The translations under genes and the position numbers were made by a program. 64,000 nucleotides of DNA from NCBI GenBank assembly GCA_016281915.1, contig JAEEJO010000037.1:1-64000 (forward strand), read 5' to 3'. The DNA is from Clostridiales bacterium (GTDB lineage: Bacteria > Bacillota > Clostridia > Oscillospirales > UBA644). A model generated the notes under the pieces. It was given only the letters and a program-made list of their open reading frames with translations, did no database searches and was not told the origin of the DNA. This document shows positions 19,188-29,087 of this stretch, piece after piece. Every line of letters begins with the position of its first letter. The stretch's first letter is position 1.

Positions 19188-19685
19188 ATGAAAAAGGCAG
19201 CTGTAATCATGGGAAGCGACAGCGATCTTCCCGTTCTTAAACCCGCTTTTGCAACGTTTGAAAAATTCGGGATCGAATACACCGTCCACGTAATGTCGGC
19301 GCACAGAACGCCCGATAAGGCAGCGGAATTTTCAAAGACAGCAAAAGAAAACGGTTATTCGTGCATCATCTGCGCAGCAGGAAAAGCTGCCCATCTCGCG
19401 GGAGTTATGGCGGCGTATACCGCGCTGCCGGTAATCGGCATCCCCGTAAAAAGCTCAACTCTCGACGGACTTGACAGCCTTCTGTCAACCGTCCAGATGC
19501 CCAAAGGCGTACCCGTTGCGACCGTTGCGATAGACGGTGCGGAAAACGCCGCGCTTCTTGCCGTTCAGATCATGGCTACGTCAGATGACGAGCTTTACGC
19601 CAGACTGACAGACTTCAAGAAAAAAATGGCTGAAGAAATATACGAAAAAGACAGCAGAATAGCTCAGACCGCAAGAGAGCTGTGA
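19188..19685 (+). CDS. purE: 5-(carboxyamino)imidazole ribonucleotide mutase
   Basis: MGSDSDLPVLKPA, SAHRTPDKAAEF, AAGKAAHLAGVMAAYTALPVIGIPV. Confidence 0.97.
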   Translation: MKKAAVIMGSDSDLPVLKPAFATFEKFGIEYTVHVMSAHRTPDKAAEFSKTAKENGYSCIICAAGKAAHLAGVMAAYTALPVIGIPVKSSTLDGLDSLLSTVQMPKGVPVATVAIDGAENAALLAVQIMATSDDELYARLTDFKKKMAEEIYEKDSRIAQTAREL

Positions 19686-19738
19686 TGCGTCGTAAAAACT
19701 TTTGAAAAATTATTCCATTATCGAAAGAGGTAACATAG

Positions 19739-20446
19739 ATGAAAAAGGATCTACTTTACGAAGGAAAAGCAAAAAAAGTATACTCAACCGAAAATCCCGA
19801 GGAGCTCATCGTTGATTATAAAGACGATGCAACAGCGTTCAACGGTCTGAAAAAAGGAACGATAGAGGGAAAAGGCGTTATCAACAACAGAGTAACGAAT
19901 CATCTGATGAAAATGCTTGAAAAGAAGGGTATCCCCACGCACTTTATCAAAGAGCTTTCCGAGCGCGAAACACTTGTAAAAAAAGTTACGATCGTGCCGC
20001 TTGAAGTTATCGTGCGCAACATTGCAGCCGGTTCTCTTTCGAAGAGACTCGGTCTTCCCGAAGGGCAGAAGCTTGGCTCTACCGTGCTTGAATACTGCTA
20101 TAAGGACGATGCGCTCGGAGACCCGATGGTAAACGATTATCACATAAGAGCGCTGAATCTCGCGACGGAAGAAGAGCTTAAAACAATTGCGGACTACTCA
20201 TTCAAAATAAACAAATTCCTCACCGAATACCTTGCAGATCTCAACATAGAGCTTGTTGACTTCAAGCTTGAATTCGGACGTCTTACCGACGGAACGATAG
20301 TCCTTGCGGACGAGATTTCACCGGACACATGCCGTTTCTGGGACAGCAAGACCCATGAAAAGCTCGACAAAGACCGTTTCCGCAGAGATCTCGGAAACGT
20401 TGAGGGCGCATACAAAGAAATAATGAAGAGACTGATGGGCGAATAA
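19739..20446 (+). CDS. purC: phosphoribosylaminoimidazole-succinocarboxamide synthase
   Basis: [53 protein letters not shown]. Confidence 0.97.
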   Translation: MKKDLLYEGKAKKVYSTENPEELIVDYKDDATAFNGLKKGTIEGKGVINNRVTNHLMKMLEKKGIPTHFIKELSERETLVKKVTIVPLEVIVRNIAAGSLSKRLGLPEGQKLGSTVLEYCYKDDALGDPMVNDYHIRALNLATEEELKTIADYSFKINKFLTEYLADLNIELVDFKLEFGRLTDGTIVLADEISPDTCRFWDSKTHEKLDKDRFRRDLGNVEGAYKEIMKRLMGE

Positions 20447-20468
20447 TTATCACGGAGTAAACATTATC

Positions 20469-21521
20469 ATGAACGAATCAAGTCACAGCGCAAGCTATGC
20501 TGCGGCAGGCGTAGACGTTACCGCGGGATATAAGAGCGTAGAAATGATGAAGCAATTCGTCAAAAGCACGTATAATGCCGGTGTTTTACAGGATATAGGC
20601 GGATTCGGCGGACTTTTCGCGCCTGACATGAAGGGAGTAAAGCAGCCCGTTCTCGTTTCCGGTACCGACGGAGTGGGAACCAAGCTTAAAATAGCTTTTC
20701 TTCTCGATAAGCACGACACCGTGGGAATCGACTGCGTGGCAATGTGCGTAAACGATATTATCTGCTGCGGCGCAACTCCCCTTTTCTTCCTCGATTATAT
20801 AGCTACGGGAAAACTCGTTCCCGAAAAGGTAGCGCAGATAGTAAAAGGTGTTTCCGAAGGATGCATTATGTCCGGAGCGGCGCTTATAGGCGGCGAAACA
20901 GCGGAAATGCCGGGATTCTATCCTGCAAACGAATATGATCTTGCGGGTTTCGCGGTAGGAATGGTCGATAAAGAAGAAATTATAGACGGATCTGCCGTAT
21001 CTGAAGGCGACGTGCTGATAGGCATGGCGTCTTCGGGCGTTCATTCAAACGGTTTTTCTCTTGTGAGAAAAGTATTCGGACTGAATGACCCTGATGCGGA
21101 AAAGACCGTTGAGAAGTATTCAGACGAACTCGGAACAACGCTCGGCGAAGCGCTTCTGACACCGACAGAAATATACGTTAAAGCGCTTTTCGAGATCAAG
21201 AAAGACGCAAAGATCAAAGCGATATCGCACATTACGGGCGGCGGATTCTATGAAAACCTGCCCAGAATGCTTCCGAACGGGATATCGCTTGAAATAGACA
21301 AGCATTCCTTCCCCGTTCCGCCTGTATTCGAACTGTTGCGTAAATGCGGGAACATTCCCGAACGCGATATGTTCAACACGTATAATATGGGCATAGGCAT
21401 GGCTCTGCTCGTATCGAAAGAAGACGCTGACGCTGCAGTAAACGCTGCAAAACGCGCGGGTAAGAGCGCATATATTATCGGAAGGGCTGTTAAGGGAGAA
21501 AAGGAGATCATTATCAAATGA
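20469..21521 (+). CDS. purM: phosphoribosylformylglycinamidine cyclo-ligase
   Basis: [50 protein letters not shown]. Confidence 0.97.
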   Translation: MNESSHSASYAAAGVDVTAGYKSVEMMKQFVKSTYNAGVLQDIGGFGGLFAPDMKGVKQPVLVSGTDGVGTKLKIAFLLDKHDTVGIDCVAMCVNDIICCGATPLFFLDYIATGKLVPEKVAQIVKGVSEGCIMSGAALIGGETAEMPGFYPANEYDLAGFAVGMVDKEEIIDGSAVSEGDVLIGMASSGVHSNGFSLVRKVFGLNDPDAEKTVEKYSDELGTTLGEALLTPTEIYVKALFEIKKDAKIKAISHITGGGFYENLPRMLPNGISLEIDKHSFPVPPVFELLRKCGNIPERDMFNTYNMGIGMALLVSKEDADAAVNAAKRAGKSAYIIGRAVKGEKEIIIK

Positions 21522-22165
21522 TCCCTACACCCGTGGAGCATAAGATGAAAAAAACATCGATAGCCGTTCTCGTTTCGGGAGGCGGCACAAACCTTCAGGC
21601 GCTAATAGACGCGGAAAAGAGCGGAATCATCGAGAGCGGACGTATTTCCGTTGTTATCTCGAGCAAAAGCGGCGTTTTTGCGCTCGAGCGGGCAGAAAAA
21701 GCGGGAATACCGCACTTCGTAGCCGAAAAAGCGTTTTTTAGGGACGATGAGGACGCCTTCGGCAGGGAAATAGAAAAACACCTGGAAGAGTACGACGCAG
21801 AAGTAATAGTTCTTGCGGGATTTTTATCGAAACTTCCGGAAAAGATCTGCGAGAAATACAAGGGCAGAATACTGAACGTGCATCCGGCTCTGATCCCGTC
21901 TTTCTGCGGAAAAGGCTTTTACGGTATCCACGTTCACGAAGCGGCTCTCGCCTACGGAGTAAAAGTAAGCGGCGCGACAGTCCATCTTGTAGACAGCGAA
22001 TACGATCACGGCAGGATCCTTATGCAGAAGGCCGTTGACGTGCTGCCGGGAGATACGCCGGAGATTCTGCAGCAGCGCATTATGACGCAGGCTGAGCACA
22101 TAATTCTTCCGCAGGCAGTGGAAATGATCTGCAAAGAAACAGTTAACAATAAACAGACAGTATAA
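21518..22165 (+). CDS. purN: phosphoribosylglycinamide formyltransferase
   Basis: [48 protein letters not shown]; true start may be 21545. Confidence 0.95.
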   Translation: MIPTPVEHKMKKTSIAVLVSGGGTNLQALIDAEKSGIIESGRISVVISSKSGVFALERAEKAGIPHFVAEKAFFRDDEDAFGREIEKHLEEYDAEVIVLAGFLSKLPEKICEKYKGRILNVHPALIPSFCGKGFYGIHVHEAALAYGVKVSGATVHLVDSEYDHGRILMQKAVDVLPGDTPEILQQRIMTQAEHIILPQAVEMICKETVNNKQTV

Positions 22166-22180
22166 ATTGGGGGTATTCAT

Positions 22181-23488
22181 TTGGCTTTCTCCTTTAAAGG
22201 CGGTATCCATCCCGACTACAACAAAGAAAGAACATATGCGAGTCCTATAGAGGTGCTTCCTCCCACAGAGGAAATGTATCTTCCCCTCTCACAGCATATC
22301 GGCGCGCCGTGCATTCCCACGGTAAAGCCGGGCGATAAAGTTAAAATGGGACAGATAATCGCGGATAATCCCGTTGCGATGGCGTGTCCCATACACTCAC
22401 CCGTATCCGGAACGTTCAAAGGCGTGATCCAGCACTGGCATCCATCGGGAACACGTCAGCCCACAATGGTGATAGAGAACGACGGACTTGATACGGTAGA
22501 CGAAACTCTTCATCCATATGAGGGAGATCTTGACGATCTCACGCCTGCGGATATAATACAGTTCGCAAGGGAATCGGGCACAGTAGGCATGGGCGGAGCG
22601 GCTTTTCCCCTTCACGTTAAGCTGAAAACCGCATTCGACAAAAAAATAGAAACGATAATAATAAACGGATCGGAATGCGAACCGTTTATTACCGCAGACC
22701 ACAGGGCTATGGTCGAATATCCGAGCACGATAATAAACGGCGTTAAGCTGATAATGAAATGTCTTAACAAAGACACGGCAGTTGTTGCAATAGAGTCTAA
22801 CAAACCGGACGCAATAGCCGCAATGTCAAAGGCTGCCGAAGATTCGGATATCAGGATCTGCGAGCTTCCCACAAAATATCCCCAGGGAGGCGAAAAGCAG
22901 CTTATAAAAGCGATAACGGGAAGAGAGATCCCTCCCGGAAAACTGCCTATGGACATAGGCTGTGCGGTATTTAACGTTGATACCTGCGCATCTCTTTTCA
23001 GATACGTTTCAAAAGGAAGACCGCTGACAAAAAGAGTATGCACGGTCTCCGGGTCCGCGGTAAACAGTCCGGCAAATCTGCTTGTAAGAATAGGAACGCC
23101 TTATTATGCGCTCTTTGACTACTGCAACGGATTTATAGAAGACCCGTATAAGATCATCTCGGGCGGACCGATGATGGGCACGGCGCAGCATGCGCTCGAA
23201 ACGCCCGTTGTTAAAAACACTTCCGCGCTTCTGGCATTTTGCGGAGACGAGGAAGGCTTTGAAGAAAACCCCACCTGCATACGCTGCGGCAAGTGCATAG
23301 AAGTATGTCCCATGAGGCTTTTGCCTACATATATTTATCAGTATGCGCTTGCGGAAGAATTTGCCGAATGCAAAAAGCTTAACGTTACGGACTGTATAGA
23401 ATGCGGATGCTGTTCATACGTATGCCCCGGCAAGCTTCATCTTGTTCAGGCGATGCGTATGGCAAAGGGCAATATCCCGAAGAGCTGA
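22181..23488 (+). CDS. rnfC: Rnf ion-translocating oxidoreductase subunit C
   Basis: FKGGIHPDYNKERT, GMGGAAFPLHVKL, CIRCGKCIEVCPMRLLP, CIECGCCSYVCPGKLHLVQAMR; TTG start. Confidence 0.96.
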   Translation: MAFSFKGGIHPDYNKERTYASPIEVLPPTEEMYLPLSQHIGAPCIPTVKPGDKVKMGQIIADNPVAMACPIHSPVSGTFKGVIQHWHPSGTRQPTMVIENDGLDTVDETLHPYEGDLDDLTPADIIQFARESGTVGMGGAAFPLHVKLKTAFDKKIETIIINGSECEPFITADHRAMVEYPSTIINGVKLIMKCLNKDTAVVAIESNKPDAIAAMSKAAEDSDIRICELPTKYPQGGEKQLIKAITGREIPPGKLPMDIGCAVFNVDTCASLFRYVSKGRPLTKRVCTVSGSAVNSPANLLVRIGTPYYALFDYCNGFIEDPYKIISGGPMMGTAQHALETPVVKNTSALLAFCGDEEGFEENPTCIRCGKCIEVCPMRLLPTYIYQYALAEEFAECKKLNVTDCIECGCCSYVCPGKLHLVQAMRMAKGNIPKS

Positions 23489-23556
23489 CGAAAAGGATAT
23501 TAAGCGATCCATAAACAGTATTATCAAGATTTTATAAAAAGACCGGAGTGTTTGTT

Positions 23557-24582
23557 TTGGCTAAGAAATTGCTTGTAACATCCTCACCGCACTACAGATC
23601 GGAAAGAACGACGAGCAAAGTAATGCTTGACGTGATAATAGCGATGATCCCGATCTCGGCGATGTCGGTTGTATTTTTCGGCTGGAGAGCGCTGGCGCTG
23701 ACAGTTGTAAGCGTTGCTGCGTGCATTGCCTTTGAATCTCTCTTTAATTTTATTGTAAAAAAGAAAAACACCGTAGGCGATCTTTCCGCCGTTGTTACGG
23801 GAATGCTGATGTCATTCAATCTGCCCGTAACGGCGCCTTACTGGATAGCGGTAGTGGGATCGTTTTTCGCAATAGTTGTTGTTAAAATGCTGTTCGGCGG
23901 ACTCGGCAAGAATTTCGCGAACCCCGCGCTTGCCGCAAGAGCGTTTCTTTTCTCATGGCCGATGCTTATGACGACATTCGTAAAACCGTTTATCACGCCT
24001 ATGCTTCCGATTTTCCGGGACCCGATATTCACAAACGGTGCGGAATTGCCTGATTATATAGACACAATAACGACCGCCACTCCCCTTGCATCGCTCAAGA
24101 CCGGCGCTTTGCCCGACCTGAGCATTTCGGATATGTTTATAGGCAACATGGGCGGATGTATCGGTGAAGTATGCACGGCGGCGATCCTTCTCGGCGGCGT
24201 ATATCTGCTTATAAGAAGGGTTATTACCTGGCATATCCCCGTTGCATATCTCGGAACGGTCGCGCTCATAACGTTCATATTCCCCCTTACGGGCGGCAAT
24301 TTCAACTGGCAGTTCATGGTCTATGAGCTTTTAAGCGGCGGACTGATGCTTGCTTCGTTTTTTATGGCTACAGACTACGTTACCGCTCCCGTCACACCGA
24401 GGGGCAAGCTTCTTTTCGGACTCGGATGCGGACTTCTTACTGTTTTCCTGCGTTATTACAGCGGATACAGTGAGGGCGTAAGCTATGCGATACTGATAAT
24501 GAACGTCCTCGCAGTACCGATAGACAAGATAACGAAACCGAGACGTTTCGGAATAGGAGGCGGATACAATGATGCTAAATGA
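23557..24582 (+). CDS. rnfD: Rnf subunit D
   Basis: Multi-TM; SSPHYRSERTTSKVMLDV, TATPLASLK flavinylation-type motif; TTG start after GGAG RBS. Confidence 0.95.
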   Translation: MAKKLLVTSSPHYRSERTTSKVMLDVIIAMIPISAMSVVFFGWRALALTVVSVAACIAFESLFNFIVKKKNTVGDLSAVVTGMLMSFNLPVTAPYWIAVVGSFFAIVVVKMLFGGLGKNFANPALAARAFLFSWPMLMTTFVKPFITPMLPIFRDPIFTNGAELPDYIDTITTATPLASLKTGALPDLSISDMFIGNMGGCIGEVCTAAILLGGVYLLIRRVITWHIPVAYLGTVALITFIFPLTGGNFNWQFMVYELLSGGLMLASFFMATDYVTAPVTPRGKLLFGLGCGLLTVFLRYYSGYSEGVSYAILIMNVLAVPIDKITKPRRFGIGGGYNDAK

Positions 24583-25201
24583 TATCAACACGGAAGCATA
24601 TGAAAATGTAAACGCAAACGCTCCTGCGGTAAAAGAACGTCCCGTAAAAAAACCGGAAAACGAGATCGTTACTCTTTCGTTCCGTCTTATGATAATCATA
24701 GCTGCTGTCGTTCTGATGCTTGCTGTCGTCAACGCTTTAACGAAGGACAAAATAGCCGAAAATGAAAAGAAGGCGAACGACGAGGCAAGAGCTGCCCTTT
24801 TCCCGGAGGCGACAAGCTTCACACCGATGTCCGTAAGCCTTTCTGACGACCTTGCAAAATACGTAGGCGAGATATATGAGGCTGCCGGCGGACAGGGAAG
24901 TTCGGGTTACTGCGTAAATGTTTCCAACAACGGATTCGGCGGCAAGATAAACATGATCGTGGGCGTTTCGACGGACGGACTGATAACCGGAGTTAAGGTA
25001 ATCACTCATGAGGAGACTGCCGGCGTAGGCGAACGTATCATATCGAACGGATCGATCCTTTCGCAGTTTGTAAACGTTTCTTCAAGCTCAATATCATCTG
25101 TTGAAGCAATAACAGGAGCATCCGTAACTTCGAATGCGATCATAGAAGGCGTTAAGAAAGCTTTGCAGGCAGTAGCGCCTATTATAGACGGAGGTTATTG
25201 A
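24569..25201 (+). CDS. rnfG: Rnf subunit G (FMN-binding)
   Basis: GGKINMIVGVSTDGLITGVKVITHEETAGVGERI and EAITGASVTSNAIIEGVKKAL. Confidence 0.95.
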   Translation: MMLNDINTEAYENVNANAPAVKERPVKKPENEIVTLSFRLMIIIAAVVLMLAVVNALTKDKIAENEKKANDEARAALFPEATSFTPMSVSLSDDLAKYVGEIYEAAGGQGSSGYCVNVSNNGFGGKINMIVGVSTDGLITGVKVITHEETAGVGERIISNGSILSQFVNVSSSSISSVEAITGASVTSNAIIEGVKKALQAVAPIIDGGY

Positions 25202-25202
25202 T

Positions 25203-25829
25203 ATGGCTGCAAAAAAGAAAAAAGTATCGTATCTCAATATCCTCAAAGAAGGAATAATAACAAAAAACCCGACGTTTATTCAGCTGCTGGGTATGTGCCC
25301 GACACTTGCGGTCACAACTACCGTTGCAAACGGAATAGGAATGGGTCTTTCGGCAACGTTCGTTCTCATATGTTCCAATTTCTTTATTTCGGTGCTGAGA
25401 AAGTTTATTCCAAATAAAATAAGAATAGCGTCTTATATTGTTATCATTGCAGGATTCGTATCCGCGGTGGAAATGATAATAAAAGCGTGGCTGCCCGATC
25501 TTGCAAACTCTCTGGGACTTTTCATCCCGCTTATAGTTGTTAACTGTATAATACTTGCAAGAGCTGAAGCGTTTGCGTCCAAGAACGCTCCCCTGCCCTC
25601 TGCGACAGACGGTTTTGCATGCGGACTGGGATTCACTATCGCCCTCACGATCATTTCGACCGTCCGCGAGCTTATAGGCAGCGGTTCGATTTTCGGCGTG
25701 AATATTCTCGGTCAAAACTACTCTCCCGCGCTTATAATAATTCTTCCCGCAGGCGGATTTCTCGTTCTGGGATTTCTTATTGCGCTCGTGCAGTATATTA
25801 TGTCAAAGCTCGAAAGGAGGAGCGAATAA
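25203..25829 (+). CDS. rnfE: Rnf subunit E
   Basis: NPTFIQLLGMCPTLAVTTTVANGIGMGLS; membrane protein paralogous to RnfA. Confidence 0.95.
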   Translation: MAAKKKKVSYLNILKEGIITKNPTFIQLLGMCPTLAVTTTVANGIGMGLSATFVLICSNFFISVLRKFIPNKIRIASYIVIIAGFVSAVEMIIKAWLPDLANSLGLFIPLIVVNCIILARAEAFASKNAPLPSATDGFACGLGFTIALTIISTVRELIGSGSIFGVNILGQNYSPALIIILPAGGFLVLGFLIALVQYIMSKLERRSE

Positions 25830-26414
25830 ATGCTTAATCTCCTTGTGATCTCAATTAACGCGATACTTATCGAAAACTTCGTACTGGTAAAATTCCTCGG
25901 CTGCTGCCCTTTCCTGGGTGTATCGAAGAAAAGTGAGACGGCGCTGGGTATGGGCATTGCCGTTGTTTTCACAATGACGATCGCCTCTGCGATGACATGG
26001 CTTTTCAATGAGTTTATTTTAAAGCCGTTTGACCTTGAATACCTTCAGACGATAGCATTCATCGCAATAATCGCTACGCTTGTGCAGATAATCGAAATGT
26101 TTTTGCAAAAAAGCATCCCCTCTCTTTATTCGGCACTCGGTATTTATCTGCCTCTGATAACGACTAACTGCGCGGTTCTCGGCGTTGCACTGCTGAACAT
26201 AAACAACGAATATGACTTTATAACTTCTGTTGTCTACGGTTTTTCCGCAGGCGTGGGATTTCTTGTTGCCATACTTCTTTTATCGGCGATACGCGAAAGG
26301 ATCGCATATTCCGATATTCCCAAACCCTTCAGAGGATTTCCGATCGTGCTTATTGCCGCGGCGCTCCTGAGCATATCATTCATGGGGTTCCAGGGACTCA
26401 AACTTCCGTTCTGA
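25830..26414 (+). CDS. rnfA: Rnf subunit A
   Basis: NAILIENFVLVKFLGCCPFLGVSKK; six TM. Confidence 0.96.
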   Translation: MLNLLVISINAILIENFVLVKFLGCCPFLGVSKKSETALGMGIAVVFTMTIASAMTWLFNEFILKPFDLEYLQTIAFIAIIATLVQIIEMFLQKSIPSLYSALGIYLPLITTNCAVLGVALLNINNEYDFITSVVYGFSAGVGFLVAILLLSAIRERIAYSDIPKPFRGFPIVLIAAALLSISFMGFQGLKLPF

Positions 26415-26454
26415 AAACGGGCGAATGAAATATTTAACATGGGAGTAAATTCGG

Positions 26455-27357
26455 ATGGATTTCGTTCAGATACTGTTAACGGTTTTGATAATGGCGGTTT
26501 TCGGACTGATACTCGGTCTTCTTGCCGCACTTGCAAGCAAATTCCTTTCTGTAAAAAAAGATGAACGCATTGACCTTATTGTTGATCAGCTGCCAAAAGC
26601 CAACTGCGGCGGATGCGGATATACCGGATGCGAGGCATATGCAAAGGCTATAGTATCAGAAGGCGCGCCGGTAAACAAATGCCCCGTAGGCGGGGATTCG
26701 GTAGCGGCTGCGGTTGCAAAGGTAATGGGCGTTGAATCGAAAAAAACGGTAAGAATGAGAGCGCAGGTCCTTTGCAGCGGAACGACAACTCTCGCAAACA
26801 GAAAATACAATTATGTGGGACTTGAAGACTGTCTCTCTGTTGCAAAACTCGGAAACGGCCCGAAAGAATGTCCCTACGGATGCATCGGGCTAGGAACGTG
26901 TGTAAAGGCCTGCCAGTTCGGCGCAATAAAGGTTGAGAACGGCGTTGCCGTTGTAGAATATGAAAAATGTCACGCGTGCGGTATGTGCGTTTCGGCATGT
27001 CCGCAAAAGCTTATTCAGCTTCTGCCGTTTGACACTGAAATATGGGTCGGCTGCAGATCGCACGACAAGGGTCCCGTAGTAAGGAACCTTTGCAAGGTTG
27101 GATGTATAGGATGCGGCATCTGCGCGAAAAACTGTCCTGCAGGCGCAATCACGGTAAATGAGAGCGTAGCGCAGATAGATTATGAAAAATGCATCAACTG
27201 CGGAACTTGCGTTGAAAAATGTCCGAGAAAGATAATCTGGTCAGGTAAAGTTCAGATGTCGCTCGGAGATACGATAGCAAACGAGCTTATTCCGGACGCT
27301 GCGGAAGTAAAAAGAAGACGTCAGAGAACCGACGACACACCGGCTGAAAAGCAATGA
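26455..27357 (+). CDS. rnfB: Rnf subunit B (multi-cluster ferredoxin)
   Basis: PKANCGGCGYTGCEAYAKAI plus several CxxCxxCxxxC clusters. Confidence 0.96.
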   Translation: MDFVQILLTVLIMAVFGLILGLLAALASKFLSVKKDERIDLIVDQLPKANCGGCGYTGCEAYAKAIVSEGAPVNKCPVGGDSVAAAVAKVMGVESKKTVRMRAQVLCSGTTTLANRKYNYVGLEDCLSVAKLGNGPKECPYGCIGLGTCVKACQFGAIKVENGVAVVEYEKCHACGMCVSACPQKLIQLLPFDTEIWVGCRSHDKGPVVRNLCKVGCIGCGICAKNCPAGAITVNESVAQIDYEKCINCGTCVEKCPRKIIWSGKVQMSLGDTIANELIPDAAEVKRRRQRTDDTPAEKQ

Positions 27358-27512
27358 TTTTCAAAAGACAAAAAAACTATAAATACAAACCGGAAAAAAA
27401 ACCGCTGACGGGTAAAAGGATCGCGCTTTATGCCGTGATCGCCGTTCTCCTATTTGTCCTCGGTTTTTTTTCGGCGTATCCTATTATGATACTGGTAGGT
27501 ATGTTTTCATGA
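27354..27512 (+). CDS. small single-pass membrane protein, 52 aa, uncharacterised, translationally coupled in the rnf operon
   Basis: MIFKRQKNYKYKPEKKPLTGKRIALYAVIAVLLFVLGFFSAYPIMILVGMFS; ATGA overlap with rnfB stop and ATGA overlap with next gene; absent from supplied ORF track (below 60 aa). Confidence 0.8.
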   Translation: MIFKRQKNYKYKPEKKPLTGKRIALYAVIAVLLFVLGFFSAYPIMILVGMFS

Positions 27513-29062
27513 ACGCTGTAATAAACGGTAAAAAAATAACATTTGAAAAAGGACAGACACTGCTTGAAATACTTGGCAATTCCGGAATAACGCTTGACGC
27601 GCCCTGCGGCGGAAGAGGCGTTTGCGGCAAGTGCAAAGTAGCTGCAAGAGGTGTTCTTTCAGCGATGAGCGCAAAAGAGCGTGAGCATCTTACCGAAAAC
27701 GAAATAAAAAACGGCGTTCGTCTCGCATGTTACTGCCGCGCAGACGGCGAATTTGAGCTGACGACGTCGGATTCGTTTTATGAGATACAAACATCGGCGG
27801 AGCATACGGAATTCGACCTTTGCCCCGACGAGGAAACCGTAAACTTCGCAAAAAAGGCAGGATCCGCCCTCGGGATCGCCGTTGATATAGGTACAACGAC
27901 GGTAGTTGCGGTTCTCTACGATCTTATCTCCGGCAAAAAGCTTTTTGAAACCTCCGCTATAAATGCACAGAAGACATTCGGAGCAGACGTAATGTCAAGA
28001 ATAGGTTTCGCTCTTGATAACGAAAACGGAGATGAAACGCTTCAGAACGCGATCATCGGGCAGATAAACGGAATGATACGCCTGTCCGGATCAGATCGGA
28101 GCAAAATATTCAGAATATTCATATGCGGCAACACAACTATGCAGCTGACCGCTTCAAGGCTTTCTATAAAATCGCTCGGCGCAGTTCCGTTTGAGCCTCT
28201 TTCATATTTCGGTTGTTTCTTTGATGCAGTAAAACTCGGATATGAAGCGGAAAACGCAAAAGTTTACTTTATGCCGTGCTGCGGAGGCTTTTTCGGCGGA
28301 GATGCCGTTGCATGCATGCTTCCGTGCGGATACGGAAACGGAGACGGCAGAACGAAATTCATAGCGGATATCGGAACAAACGGAGAGCTCTCGCTTGAAA
28401 CGAAGGACGGGATATACGGATGCTCCACCGCGGCGGGCCCCGCCTTTGAGGGTGCCTGCATACGCTTCGGTACGGGAAGCGTTGAGGGCGCAATAAACGG
28501 AGTTAAGGCAAACGATGAAATGCCGAACGGATTTGAGCTGAGAACGATCGGAGGCAAAGCTCCTGCCGGCATATGCGGTTCAGGACTTATAGATATAGTG
28601 AATATCTGTCTTGAAAAAGGGTTGATAGACGAATCGGGACATATTGATGATGACTGCCCCGAATTTGAGGGAGACAGTGCGGTCGAGATAACGGACGGTA
28701 TTTATCTTACGCAGAAAGACGTAAGGGAAATACAGCTTGCAAAATCAGCGATCTGCGCCGGAACAATCGTTCTGAACGGAATGCTGAAATCCAAAGAAAC
28801 GCCTGAAGTAAGCATTGCGGGCGGATTCGGAACGGCGATCAATCTTGAAAGCGCAAAAGGAATAGGACTTCTTCCCGAAAATTACTGCAACGGAGCAAAA
28901 GCCGTAGGCAATGCGGCTCTTGCGGGAACAACAATGGCTCTGCTTTCCGAAAAGTGCAGAAAAAAAGCCGAAAAGCTTGCAAAGAAAGTTACGATACTCG
29001 ATCTTTCCACAGACCCCGTATTCCAGGACGAATATATCGAAAATATGATATTTGATATATGA
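27509..29062 (+). CDS. 2Fe-2S ferredoxin domain + ASKHA/DUF4445 protein (RACo-like corrinoid activation protein)
   Basis: APCGGRGVCGKCKVAARG, GIAVDIGTTTVVAVLYD, GTNGELSLETKDGIYGCSTAAGPAFEGA. Confidence 0.9.
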   Translation: MNAVINGKKITFEKGQTLLEILGNSGITLDAPCGGRGVCGKCKVAARGVLSAMSAKEREHLTENEIKNGVRLACYCRADGEFELTTSDSFYEIQTSAEHTEFDLCPDEETVNFAKKAGSALGIAVDIGTTTVVAVLYDLISGKKLFETSAINAQKTFGADVMSRIGFALDNENGDETLQNAIIGQINGMIRLSGSDRSKIFRIFICGNTTMQLTASRLSIKSLGAVPFEPLSYFGCFFDAVKLGYEAENAKVYFMPCCGGFFGGDAVACMLPCGYGNGDGRTKFIADIGTNGELSLETKDGIYGCSTAAGPAFEGACIRFGTGSVEGAINGVKANDEMPNGFELRTIGGKAPAGICGSGLIDIVNICLEKGLIDESGHIDDDCPEFEGDSAVEITDGIYLTQKDVREIQLAKSAICAGTIVLNGMLKSKETPEVSIAGGFGTAINLESAKGIGLLPENYCNGAKAVGNAALAGTTMALLSEKCRKKAEKLAKKVTILDLSTDPVFQDEYIENMIFDI

Positions 29063-29087
29063 TTTATACAGACGGTGACCTGAAATA

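Noticed and set aside
24331-24822. 163-aa minus-strand ORF
   Set aside because: Antisense to rnfD/rnfG; low-complexity Ser/Phe-rich shadow ORF.
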